64,000 nt of DNA, taken from NCBI GenBank assembly GCA_964036045.1, contig OZ038382.1:117605429-117669428 (forward strand), in the 5' to 3' direction. This stretch comes from Eutreptiella sp. 'Long Island Sound 2002' (lineage: Eukaryota > Euglenozoa > Euglenophyceae > Eutreptiales > Eutreptiaceae). Under the pieces are notes generated by a model. It searched no databases, had not been told where the DNA came from, and saw only the letters and a program-made list of their open reading frames with translations. Positions 8,824 to 18,734 of this stretch are shown here, in pieces. How positions within the stretch are numbered: position 1 is the stretch's first letter; every line of letters starts with the position of its first letter. Made by a program: the position numbers and the translations under genes.

Positions 8824-11800
8824 GGCGTTCTGACCTCCAGTGGCTGCGTTAACATTGTGAACACAGCCTGATTCGTCGATCCACTCATCTTGGAACGGAT
8901 CATCTGCTGGATTCAGGGCATTTTCGACATAATCTCGATCCGCATCGGACACCTGATCTGCACCTGAGACCTGATCCATACGATGGTTGCCCTTTCCACG
9001 TCCACGGCCACGGCCGCCGGATGATGGACCTCCACCGTCGCCACGCCCTCTGCCTTTACCAGAGAAAGGGCTTCCTGAAGGATTTCCCTTACCTTTACCC
9101 TGTGATCCTGGAGAATTTCCTTTGTTTATACCGGATTGAGGGGTTTGGCCTGGATTTCGATTTCCGCCTCCGGCGTTGCCATTGGGATTTTTCTGGCCGT
9201 TCGGCTGCCCACCGGAGCCGGATGGAGTCCGATTTCCTGTGCCTTGGGACCCGCCAGGGCCTCCAGTATTTTTGTTTCCACCGGAGGGGGGCGAATTCCC
9301 TTTTCCCCCCTTTCCACCATGCACCTGTCTGTCATTCCTGTCTGAATTCTGCGGATTACTGATATTTTCACCAATCACCTTGTGATCGTAAGGAGACCAT
9401 CGGTGATTACCAGTGGAATGCGACTTAGCTCGGTTCGTAGAACCTAAAAGAAGACAGATGCTACAGTGATCCTGAACATTCCGGGTGTCATTCACCTTTT
9501 TGTTGCCCTTTTGGGCCCCATTTTGGGTGTTTTGCTGGGTATTCTTGTTTCCCCCAAGACCCTCATGGAAATTCTGATTGGCGGCGTCAGCGAGCCGCTC
9601 AACCTCTTCCCACAGTTCCTGCGGGGTGAACGAAAACACCCAGTTCTTGGCCTTCAGGCGATGGCCGTGGAAACTTACTCCCTTGTTGAGGACTTGGACA
9701 AACAAGTCCCGATCCTCGTGTTCATTGAATTTGATTTTCCACGTGTTTTCAGTGAATTTCACCTTGGAAAACGACGTGGGGGAGCACTTTTGAAGTGCCT
9801 CCCTGACCGTAAACCTGTTGGCCGAGGCATCAAAGCCTTCGACCTCCGCCCACCAGGTCTTGACCTTTTCTTCGGACTGTTTATTCCGAAGGGTGGCGGC
9901 AGTTTCGGAGGGGATCTTGTCAAAAATCAGATTTTTCAGCTCGGCACTAGAAAATTTTTCGCCTGAATGTTCAGATTCTTCCACTAAGTTCCAGAAGCGC
10001 TGTCTCTTGTCTTGCACTTCGTGCAAGATTAATCGCGAGAATGAAGGAAAATTCTTCAACATCTGGTGGTAATGGTCCTCTGGCAGCCGGGATCCACGTA
10101 CCTCCAACTGTTCGCACACCTCATCAAAGGTAAGGGGGGAACTTGAATCCTCACGATCACTCCAGGTCCTGAGCCAAGTGTTGGCCGGCGCTCCCTCAAG
10201 GCAGTCCAAGAGGGCCATCAGGAACTGATCATCTTGAAGTTTTTGAGTCTTAACCCACAGTCTAAATTCCCGTTGGAACTGAGGCCAACGTCTGGGGTTC
10301 CCATTATACTTCGGTTGCTTGGCAACCTGACGAAGTCGCAATGAAGTAGGATTTAGAAGTGAATCCAGCCCAACACCGGCCGTAATGGCAGACACCTTGG
10401 CGGCATCATTAGCCACACCAGCTCCGGCGAGGGTCTGGGCGAGCAACATCTGGGCTAATGCATTGGAATCGGCAGCAGGAAGGGCAGTACGGGAGGCAGT
10501 TCGCTTGGCATTCTGAGCCTCAGTCCTAGCCTTCGCCGTCCTACTCTGAGATCGAGAGATTGTAACCCTTTCCTTTACCTTAGTCCTGCTGATCCTTGCA
10601 TCGGTGGTCTTAGAGTCCACCGAAGGAGCAATCGAAAAAAATTCTGTCGCCTCCTCCGACGGTTCTGTTGTTTGTTCCACCGATGATGCGCCCTCAGACC
10701 GCATGTGGGTCTTGAAAAAATCTTTAATTCCCAGCGTTTGAATGATGAGTTGCATTTGATCTTTGAGCAATTGGAGCTCAGAGTCTCGCTGGAATCTGCA
10801 AGAGCAGTCGGCAGGACAGTACATACCGTGTCCTGAAGGGCCTGAGCAGGCTGTCGGACCGCTAATCTCAGTGGTCCGCAGCCAGGAGTCCACTTGGGGA
10901 GCTCCTTCAGCCCTAATTTCCAGGCTTGCCTGCCTGGCTGCCTCTAAAATTCCTTCCTCAACCGCGGCGGCTAGATCGTCGCGGATGGAAACAGGGGGAT
11001 GAGGGGCGGAGGGCCCGGCAACAGGTGCCTTGGTCTTCTCCTTCGGGAAGGGGCTTGCCTCCCAGATCTGCAAAAAAATGGCAAAAGAGTCATCTTTTTG
11101 AGAACGCCACCACATCCTGGTATTAATTTCTTCCTGAAGTGGGAAAAAATATTCCATTAAAAAACCAGAGGCGTTTCTTTCTTGTCCTATCAGCTTAGAC
11201 GTGGCTAATAGACAAAGGGCCTCAAGCGCCTCAAGGTTACGGGTCACTTCTGAAGACAAATGGTTGTCCCATTGTGCCCAAGAGGCTGGTCGATTATAGG
11301 TAGGTACCTCACCTGGACCACCCATCTCAATGTCGTCAATGTCGGCGTCGATGGTCTGAAAATGTGGACATTGGTAAGGAGTATTGGTACCTGCCAGGTC
11401 CGTAAGCTCCACCGGAGCGTTGCCATCGGCGTAGGCTGGCAGATTCCAGCTGCTTGATGGCCAATTTCGACTGGGATTGGGATGGTAATTTGGGTCTCCA
11501 CAGCTGCTGATTTGTGCCCTTCTTGGGCAGCTTGGGCTTGCGCAAGGCATTCCTCTCAAGGCCTCGTTCGCACAGCACCACGGCAGCGTAATTGTTACGT
11601 CTCCAGGAGCGGCGGAGTCTACGGGGCCGTACTGGGGAGCTAACTGTGGTTGGGACACCAAAGGAACAACATTCAGGTAGCCTCTGCTACCATGAAAGTG
11701 CTGCCCTGGGTCGTTGATGGTGCCGGAGGGCTCGGGGCCGGCAAGACCAGTGGGGCAGGCACGCGAGGAGTCGACCTGAACGCTGCTATTGGGGGTAGAA

Positions 11801-11856
11801 CCGGAGACTCGGACACCAACGGAGGCAAGAGCAGCAACAACTGAAGCAAGATCCAT
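8821..11856 (-). CDS. gag: Ty3-B Gag (1011 aa)
   Basis: Capsid/nucleocapsid precursor. The ATG lies inside the 5' LTR with an A at -3 and G at +4, about 95 bp downstream of a TATA-like box. The first 54 codons are therefore LTR sequence and the frame then reads through the primer binding site. Residues about 490-760 look like a retrotransposon gag domain (PKYNGNPRRWPQFQREFRLW, ALLDCLEGAPANTWL). A CSIC...H...H cluster near 825 could be a divergent zinc knuckle. The last 150 residues are extremely Gly/Asn/Gln-rich with basic GKGRGRG repeats that would bind RNA. No stops interrupt it. Length is well above the usual 300-500 residues for gypsy Gag. It ends in a UAG followed in frame by pol. Confidence 0.88.
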   Translation of the reverse strand: MDLASVVAALASVGVRVSGSTPNSSVQVDSSRACPTGLAGPEPSGTINDPGQHFHGSRGYLNVVPLVSQPQLAPQYGPVDSAAPGDVTITLPWCCANEALRGMPCASPSCPRRAQISSCGDPNYHPNPSRNWPSSSWNLPAYADGNAPVELTDLAGTNTPYQCPHFQTIDADIDDIEMGGPGEVPTYNRPASWAQWDNHLSSEVTRNLEALEALCLLATSKLIGQERNASGFLMEYFFPLQEEINTRMWWRSQKDDSFAIFLQIWEASPFPKEKTKAPVAGPSAPHPPVSIRDDLAAAVEEGILEAARQASLEIRAEGAPQVDSWLRTTEISGPTACSGPSGHGMYCPADCSCRFQRDSELQLLKDQMQLIIQTLGIKDFFKTHMRSEGASSVEQTTEPSEEATEFFSIAPSVDSKTTDARISRTKVKERVTISRSQSRTAKARTEAQNAKRTASRTALPAADSNALAQMLLAQTLAGAGVANDAAKVSAITAGVGLDSLLNPTSLRLRQVAKQPKYNGNPRRWPQFQREFRLWVKTQKLQDDQFLMALLDCLEGAPANTWLRTWSDREDSSSPLTFDEVCEQLEVRGSRLPEDHYHQMLKNFPSFSRLILHEVQDKRQRFWNLVEESEHSGEKFSSAELKNLIFDKIPSETAATLRNKQSEEKVKTWWAEVEGFDASANRFTVREALQKCSPTSFSKVKFTENTWKIKFNEHEDRDLFVQVLNKGVSFHGHRLKAKNWVFSFTPQELWEEVERLADAANQNFHEGLGGNKNTQQNTQNGAQKGNKKVNDTRNVQDHCSICLLLGSTNRAKSHSTGNHRWSPYDHKVIGENISNPQNSDRNDRQVHGGKGGKGNSPPSGGNKNTGGPGGSQGTGNRTPSGSGGQPNGQKNPNGNAGGGNRNPGQTPQSGINKGNSPGSQGKGKGNPSGSPFSGKGRGRGDGGGPSSGGRGRGRGKGNHRMDQVSGADQVSDADRDYVENALNPADDPFQDEWIDESGCVHNVNAATGGQNA
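11676..11692 (-). other. Primer binding site of Ty3-B (initiator tRNA-Met type)
   Basis: On the minus strand TGGTAGCAGAGGCTACC directly follows the LTR end. The first 12-13 bases complement the CTCTGCTACCA 3' end of a classical eukaryotic initiator tRNA-Met. It lies inside the gag reading frame. Confidence 0.85.
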
Positions 11857-12224
11857 GTTGAGTGTTATCCGGCAGAAAATCCCAGTCTATGAAGAAAATT
11901 GATGCGGATTATTCTAAATACATCTGAGTGTCCAAAACTGTCTGAAAAGATTTATATAAATCCAATTATGAAAAATGTTTGGCCGATCTGGCCCGCGAGC
12001 GCGCGTCAGCGGCGAATGGCGATTCCAGCTAAATGATCGGAACGCGGCGGATTTACGGAGCATGGACCGCGGAATCAGATCCGGCATATCAGAAATACAT
12101 AGGTCTGATCCTGAGACTGAGCTGCGAGGCGGCGATTCCGCCGAAGCAAAGAAAATGACCAAAATGTAGCCAATCTGGACAGAATGTCTGAAAATCTGAG
12201 CAGATGGGGCTAGCCGCACTTACA
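11693..12224 (-). repeat. 5' LTR of Ty3-B
   Basis: 532 bp, paired with 1529-2060 with three mismatches by eye. In element orientation U3 starts at 12224 and a TATA-like box lies at about 11951-11962. Transcription would start about 30 bp further, and the gag ATG is at 11856, still inside the LTR. Confidence 0.93.
11951..11962 (-). promoter_or_regulatory. TATA-like box in the Ty3-B 5' LTR
   Basis: GATTTATATAAA on the minus strand, in an otherwise mixed-composition LTR, about 95 bp upstream of the gag ATG. The spacing suits a polymerase II start around 11920-11930. Confidence 0.5.
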
Positions 12225-12229
12225 TGCCC
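12225..12229. repeat. Target site duplication of Ty3-B, right copy (TGCCC)
   Basis: Matches 1524-1528 and marks the point where the Ty3-A1 pol frame resumes. Confidence 0.92.
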
Positions 12230-15200
12230 TCCCCGGGTCAAGCGTGGGGTACCAAGTCTTTCCTGGTGGATGGGGCGCAAGCCCAGCCCACGGGTGATGA
12301 AGCATTCATCTGTAGGGTGGAGGCGGTGCCCATGAAGGTCATGTTTGAGCCCAAGGAGGGGACGGATCAGCCTAGTGATGGCATTGACGTCCTGTCCCAC
12401 GCCGAGATCGACGACGTCGTCAACTACATGCGGATGGGGATGCACGACCGTGTGGCAGCCAAGTAGAGGCGGGCCATGGTCACATCTCCGCATTGGTGGG
12501 ATGACAAGATGTTGGTCACCGGCAAGTACGAGAAGGACGAGTTCGTGGCGAGGGTCATGGATCACATCGCGGACCAATACAATGGTCTGGTTGGGTCGGA
12601 CCCACCAACATGGGATTTTCCAAGAATGGGTGCCGATAGCGACAGTCACCAGCCCGAGGCCGCAAATTTCCGAAAATTATCGGTGGGAAGAGCTCCCCAC
12701 GACAATGAAGACGGCATATCGGACGAGGAGAAGTCGGAATAGGACCCAGAAGAGGCCTATACCGCAGTGCGGTCGGTTGTATCTATACCAAAGCAAGCGG
12801 CTGGAGAGGCCCAGGAGAACCCGAAAGTCGCCGAGCTGAAGGAGAGGCTGATCAATGCCTATCCGCGGCTATTCAGTGGCGTCGCCAACAAGAACCCTCC
12901 AGATCGTGGGAGGTTCAGCACAGCGAAGATCAAGCTGAAGCCGAACCCGAAGATCTATCGTCATCGGGAGTACCAACTTCAGGGCGATCGGGCCGAGGCC
13001 ATGAAGAAGTTGTTGGCCGAGTTCATTGAGCGAGGATGGATCGAACCCTCCGACAGTGAGTGGGCCAGCCCAGCCTTCATCGTGCCCAAGAAGGAGAAGG
13101 GCGAGTGGAGGTTGGTGGTGGATTACAGGGGTTTGAACGAGCAAACCGAGCACGACTCGTACTCGCTTCCCCTGATCGACTCCATCCTCCAAAACCAACG
13201 AAAAAAGCGGATCTTCACGGTGTTGGACCTGAAACACGGTTATCACCAGATGCCGCTACACCCGGACTCCAGGCCCTGCACAGCGATGTCGACGCCGCTG
13301 GGGCCCATGCAGTGGAAAGTGGTGCCTATGGGCGCCAAGAATGGCAACGCCGCTTTCCAGCGCATGATGAAGGACCTACTCGGTCCTGTCCGGGACTGTG
13401 CCGATCCCTTCGTGGATGACATCATCATCGGGTCCGGCACGGAGAACATGACTGAGGACGAGCTCATCGACGCGCAAGAGAAGGATCTGCGCCGAGTGCT
13501 CAGCGAGTTGGACAAGCACAACATGGTGTGCAAGCCCACCAAAGCCTCACTCTTCGTGAAGGAAGTGGAGTTTGCGGGTCACGTGGTTGGTCACGGGCAA
13601 CGCCGTCCCATGCCTGGGAAGCTGGCGTCCCTGCACCACTGGGAGAAGCCCCAGACCATCAGCGAACTCCGGTCTTTCATGGGGTTCTGCAATTACTATT
13701 CGGGCTATGTCCGGATGTATGCAGAACTCTCGGGGCCGCTGCACCAGATGCTGCAGGTGGGGAAGTTCGATGGCCGGAAGGGGAGCAAGAAGAAGCTTGC
13801 CTGGACCCCTGAAGCCAAACATGCGTTCAGCCGCCTGAAGGAGCGACTCCTGGGGCAGCTGGGGCTATTCCTGGTGGATCCGGACAAGGGATTCGTGCTA
13901 CGGACAGACGCCTCAGACTATGCTGTAGGGGCAGTCCTCGAGCACATCCGGGACGACGGGTCGCACGTACCCGTGGCGTTCTGGAGTCGGATCCTGGCCG
14001 AGGGCCAACGTCGAACATGGACCGCGAGGGAGAAGGAGACGTATGCCATTGTCTGTGCGCTCAGGAAGTGGTCTGGCCACATCGGATTGCAACCGGTGGT
14101 GGTTTGTACAGACCATCAGTCCTTGCAGAGCTGACACAAGGAGCACGTTGACATCCCCTCGGGACCGGCGGCAAGGAGGGCCCGATGGCATGAGACGTTC
14201 GCCAAGTTCGACCTCAGCGTCGTATACGTCCCGGGGAAGGACAACACTGTGGCAGATTGCCTCAGTCGGTGGGCCTACCCCGCGGGCAAGGCTTGGATGG
14301 ACATATCCAGCCATGGAGACGCCGAGGAGACCGAGGAGGCCAAGCGCATCATTGAGATGGAGAAGGCCATGGAGCAAGAGGGGGTCAAGTGCTTTGTGGT
14401 GATGGCCAACAGTACGGACCTGGCCAAGTTCCGGGGCGCCCGAGTCCAAGCTATTCGAGAGGAAACCCTCGAGCAGTGGATGGTGGCCCCTGTAGAGCTA
14501 GTCAGGTCGGTGCTCACAGAGGACTGGTCGGATGACTATGCGGCATCAGAGCACTGGAGCAAGTACTGGAATGCCGTGAGCGCTCTGTCGGACGACGAAT
14601 GGCCCGAGGGCTTGACTGAGGATGGGGACAAGTTGTTCCTCAAGGACAAGCTGCTGGTGCCCGAGAACCGAGTGGAGGAGCTCATTGACCATTGGCACAA
14701 CGCCCAGCTCATGCACCCTGGCCGAGACAAGATGCAGCAGGACCTGGAGTGGCGCTTCAAGTTCCCTCCGGGGTACCACGCCATCCTGGATAGGTACTGC
14801 AGCGACTGTGCCGTGTGTCGGGCCACGAAGAGCCCCAACCACTCCACAGCGGGCAACCCGGTGTATACGGCTATACCGGAGGCCCCTATGCGGTCCGTGG
14901 CCATGGATGTATTCGCCATGCCGGAGGTCACCGTGGAATGAGAGACCTATGACTGTGTCATCCTCGTGGTGGATAGGCACAGTGGGTATATCGTGGCGTT
15001 CCCTGGCAAGAAGTCCAAGAAGAAGGACAAGAAGGACAAGCATGGAGTGGGGCTGCAGGCCAAGACCGTCGCTAATGCCATGATCAGGCATTGGCTGACG
15101 ATTTTTGATGTCCCAGCTGTCATCTGCAGCCATCGGGGCAGTCAATTTGTGGGGACGTAGTTCAAGACGATGTGCAAGCACATGGGCATTCGACATGCCA

Positions 15201-16051
15201 AGACCGTGGCGTACCACAGCCGGTCGAATGGCCGGGCTGAGGTTGCCGGGCGGCAGATGTTCGAGAAGTTCCGCCAGCTGCACATCGACGAACCGGGCCG
15301 GAACTGGTACAATTCGCTGTGGAGAGTGCTCCAAGCGTACCATGACCTTCTGGGACCCACTGGACTGTCGCCCCATTGTATCCTGTTCCTACGGGATCGA
15401 GTGTCACGCACTCTCCCGTGGTTGAACCATGGCAAAGTGGCCCGGGATGCGAACGCTATGATGGCTGAGGCGGACGACACGGCGGCCAAGGTGTGCAAGG
15501 CACTTCAGGACGGGCATGACTGGAGGGCCAAGTACTTCAAGCAGGGAAAGGTCCAGAAGTATGCTCTCCAAGACACCGTGTGGGTGGAGCCGCACCACAA
15601 GGATGTCCTGTCCAGGCATCGGCAGGCATCTTGGTATGTGCCGTGGGTAATCGTGCGGAAGGTCGGGCAGGATGTGTATGCGGTTCGTGTGGGGGATAAC
15701 AAGATCCTGGACCGCGACCATACCCAGCTTCGTCCCCGAGCACCAGACCCCAGCGGACGTCCCGTCACCTTCGAGTTCACGGCCGGCGATGTGGACTCGG
15801 ACGACGAGGGTGAGGACGACGACTTCACCGCTGAGAAGATCCTGGCGGACAAGCCGGACCCGGGGACGCCTGGGGGTAGGCTTTATAAAGTCCGTTGGAA
15901 GGGATTCGCCGCATCCAGGGATTCGTGGGAGCCTCCGAGCAGTTTCGTGCCGAGGTACACCACGGTCTGGATGGACTATCTGAAGGAGAAGAACATTTCT
16001 TTGGATGTCAAGGACGTGTTGGTCCATTTGGTGGCTGCAGTAGCACCGTAA
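12225..16051 (+). pseudogene. pol: Pol of Ty3-A1, 3' part: RT, RNase H, integrase, chromodomain with stops
   Basis: Continuation of the pol broken at 1528. Compared with A2 it has in-frame stops near 12465 (Lys codon to TAG), 12738 (TAG), 14133 (TGG to TGA), 14939 (TGA) and 15158 (TGG to TAG). Recognisable parts: RT with VLDLKHGYHQMPL and FVDDIII (catalytic Asp present, unlike A2), RNase H with RTDASDYAVG and CTDHQSLQS, integrase zinc region HWHNAQLMHPG...CSDCAVC and core SHRGSQFVGT, where the second catalytic Asp is His, then AEVAGRQM. The chromodomain LYKVRWKGF...SWEPPSSF lies near 15880-15950. The final stop TAA is at 16049-16051. Conceptually one protein with 284-1528, but clearly dead. 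Confidence 0.92.
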
Positions 16052-16434
16052 TGGATCCCCCTTGGCATTTTTGTTTGTTTCTGTGCTTGGGGAGACGGGT
16101 GAGGGCGTTCATCCGGGGACTTTTCGGCCTTGATTGGCCATATACCCCCTTCACTCGATCTCCACATATATATTTCATTGTGGTATACTTATTTAGGTCG
16201 ACCGACGACGTTTTTCTATCTTTGATCCCCTTGGTCCATGTTGTAGATCAAGAGGAGACTGGATATGGCGTAGGGCACCGATTATCAGTGTCCTCATCAC
16301 TCCCTTGGGGCGTGGGGGACGCCTACGACGTGTTTGGGGCCTCCATGTGTCCTTGGGACATGCGGGGGGGGTTTGGAGCCCATTGGGGTCCTCCCGTCCT
16401 CTCTTCAATGACTTCCGAGCGGTAACAACGCTCT
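16052..16434 (+). other. 3' non-coding region of Ty3-A1
   Basis: About 380 bp from the pol stop to the polypurine tract. It matches 21101-21484 of A2 on the opposite strand. No gene is visible. Confidence 0.7.
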
Positions 16435-16444
16435 GAGAAGGGGG
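16435..16444 (+). other. Polypurine tract of Ty3-A1
   Basis: GAGAAGGGGG immediately before the TGAAGCC start of the 3' LTR. A2 has the same arrangement on its strand at 21091-21100. Confidence 0.85.
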
Positions 16445-18734
16445 GTGAAGCCGGTTCGGACCCCCGTGGCCATTTTGGGGTCATTTGGGGTTTGTATCTA
16501 TGTGCCGGCAAGCCGCCATTGGCTGATATCATACTCTCCCATCCACCTGACCTAACCCGATGTGATAGTCTGATAGGTTTGGCCATTCCGGCCATGAGCG
16601 GCCATATTCAGTACCGAGGCACCACCAGCGGAGATTTATATATCGGAATGTCAGGAATCAACAGGGTTTTTTTATCATAATGTTTCTGTAATTTTTAGGC
16701 CTTCTGTTCTGATGGTCAATGTATCGGCGACTGTCAGTTGGCTCGCGATTTTGCGGTAACTGAATGGTTAACTGTTATTTACACATATTTTGGCGGAAAC
16801 CCCGATGAAGGGTCAGATTTCATCAGTAAAGGGTTCGTTGCTTCCGCAATTTTCATATTATACACTCGCAAAATTAATCCGATTTTTTCAGACTTTCAGA
16901 ATCGGATTTTCGACTTCGACATCGCCGCACTTGGTATGACGAATCTCGAGTGGTCCGACATTTTTCCCCGATCACGAATCAGCCTTCCTTTTGTTATGCC
17001 CTTCATTTGTCTTGGAGATATAGTCCAAGCAAAAGTGATTCGTGAGACCACTTTGAAAGGTCATATCTCCGGCTCAGGGCGAGGTATAACAATTTCGAGA
17101 ATTGGGTTGGAACCGCCTTGGTCTCAACTTAATTTAGAAAGCATCAAACGCCTTTCGTGTGTATACATGCCCGGTATAGCAAGGGATAAGGGTCAAGAGG
17201 GTAGAAAGTGATATATAACTCTTGGACCGTGCAACCGAATATTTTATTGCGACTTTCAAGTGTACCGCATGACTGTTGGGGTTGCATAGCAACTTTTCTT
17301 TGGGTTCCTACGTATTTTTAACGTGAAGTTATGTCCATGGAGGGGCATGGCATACCATGGTGGGAGCCACTTTTGAGGGTATGTGTTATATGCATGGTTT
17401 ATGTCTTGATATGCTCACGCCCATGTTATATATCTTCGTGTGGCCGAAGAGGTGGGGAACCACACGTGACAAGGGTCTTGCCCATGTCCCAATTGTGGGA
17501 TTCAAAGCGCTAGACTAAGTCTACCGCGTATGTATTGCTCATGGTATGTTTGGCAAAGAGATCCATGAGTGCTCTCCCATTTTCATGGGGCATGTAGATA
17601 TGAGGGGCGAAGGTATCTCCATGCGCCCGATGGGGGATCCAAGTGGGGGAATTGTTCGCAAATGGTTCCAATCATTTGTATATTGAACCATGCGCGGATA
17701 TCATGGGTGAGCATAGAGATATACTATCATAACAACTTTGTATTTGGACATATTTTCATGTTTTTGACCTCATTTTAAGCTCATTTTTGTGTTTTATGTT
17801 CTCAACTGGTCGGCTAACAGTAAAGTGCCTAGGGATCAGTGAACTATGGTGTGTTGCTTATATGTTGGCATCCGCTTCGGTGTTGCACCTCACCATATGC
17901 CAGATCACGTGGTCACTTTGGCTTGGCACACGAGGCCTCACAAAATTAGGTCTCAAATTCATGAGTTGACTTGTGAAGCATGTCATGTACATAACCGGAG
18001 GGGTTTCGGGGGCAATGATGGAATATTCTTGGGCATGGACGTTTGGTCTATATCACCCTCGTATGCTACTTTCCGGTTTGACACATGCATGGAGCACTTG
18101 GATATGTTCTGTATGCATTTTTGAGTATATAATTGACTTTTGGGCATAATGGTGTGATTTGCCTGATTTTGCCATGTTGTGAGGTCATCTTCATGGGGCA
18201 GCTCTCCAAGCCCATTCGACTCCAAGTCCAACCAAGGTTATGTCAGGGTAGGGCATGGTCCTGAGTGCCACTCTAGGCCATGACACGCCACCTCCCCTAT
18301 TGGGCTAGGATTTAAAAGCTTGGGAGTGAACACATTTTTCGGGTTTGTGTAGTGACTTGTGACACATGGCATTCAGCCATCTCATTTGACCTGGTTCAGG
18401 GCAATATGTTGGTGAGTCAAGGGAAGGCCTTGAGTCCAGGGAATGAGGGGTATATGGCTGTGAATGTGTATGTTTACCTCTTTCCCCAACTTTGCTTTAT
18501 TTTTGTTCATATGCCAATTTCAGGGCTTTCCTCTTTGGTGCAATTCTTGTACATGCCCGCCACCGTGGGACGACCGGTGTGCTGAACGGAAGCCCGCAGT
18601 GTGAATTTGGATTGTGGATTGGGCTATTGCTGTATTTGAGGGATCTGGTTGCTGTTCAGGGTTGAAGGAGGATTTTACTTTCTATATTTTTGGAGTTTGG
18701 ACCCGGGACTTTGAGAAATGCAAGCATTGATCAG
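16445..18734 (+). repeat. 3' LTR of Ty3-A1, first 2290 bp (interrupted by A2)
   Basis: Starts TGAAGCCGG and aligns, inverted, with both A2 LTRs, though with clearly more divergence than the A2 LTRs show to each other. It stops at GATCAG, where A2 begins. The final 69 bp lie beyond A2 at 42274-42342. Short ORFs inside the LTR (for example 16738-17211) have no recognisable domain and I do not call them genes. Confidence 0.85.
18731..18734. repeat. Target site duplication of Ty3-A2, left copy (TCAG)
   Basis: TCAG precedes the A2 end TAACGAAGG and recurs at 42270-42273 after the A2 end GGCTTCA. It joins the two halves of the A1 LTR. If the LTR border is moved by one base, a 5-bp ATCAG reading is also possible. 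Confidence 0.8.

Larger units (their letters stand above)
1529..12224 (-). mobile_element. Ty3-B: complete 10.7-kb chromodomain Ty3/gypsy retrotransposon nested in Ty3-A1 pol
   Basis: Flanked by TGCCC duplications, with 532-bp LTRs beginning TGTAAG and ending TTTCA in element orientation. In that orientation the order is 5' LTR (12224-11693), tRNA-Met-type primer site (11692-11676), gag (11856-8821), UAG, pol (8820 to about 3710), a 1.6-kb 3' non-coding region, a polypurine tract and the 3' LTR (2060-1529). Reading the two LTRs side by side I find three differences in 532 bp, so the insertion is recent. Despite that, the integrase has a small deletion with a frameshift near 4790. The copy could therefore only have moved with help in trans, or was damaged after insertion. 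Confidence 0.95.
1..18734 (+). mobile_element. Ty3/gypsy-type LTR retrotransposon copy Ty3-A1 (left-truncated by window edge, split)
   Basis: Copy of the Ty3-A family, recognised by comparison with the nearly intact sister copy A2 on the other strand (18735-42269). It runs gag end, in-frame UAG, pol, a short 3' non-coding region, a polypurine tract and the 3' LTR. The 5' LTR and most of gag lie left of the window. Pol is interrupted by Ty3-B at 1529-12224. The 3' LTR is interrupted by A2, and the last LTR bases resume at 42274-42342. Pol has five in-frame stops relative to A2, so the copy is dead. Its LTR pieces (2290 + 69 bp) add up to almost exactly the 2356-bp LTR of A2, which supports the reconstruction. 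Confidence 0.88.

Noticed and set aside
16738-17211. A 157-codon ORF in the Ty3-A1 LTR
   Set aside because: I see no matching long ORF in the A2 LTRs and no domain; probably chance.
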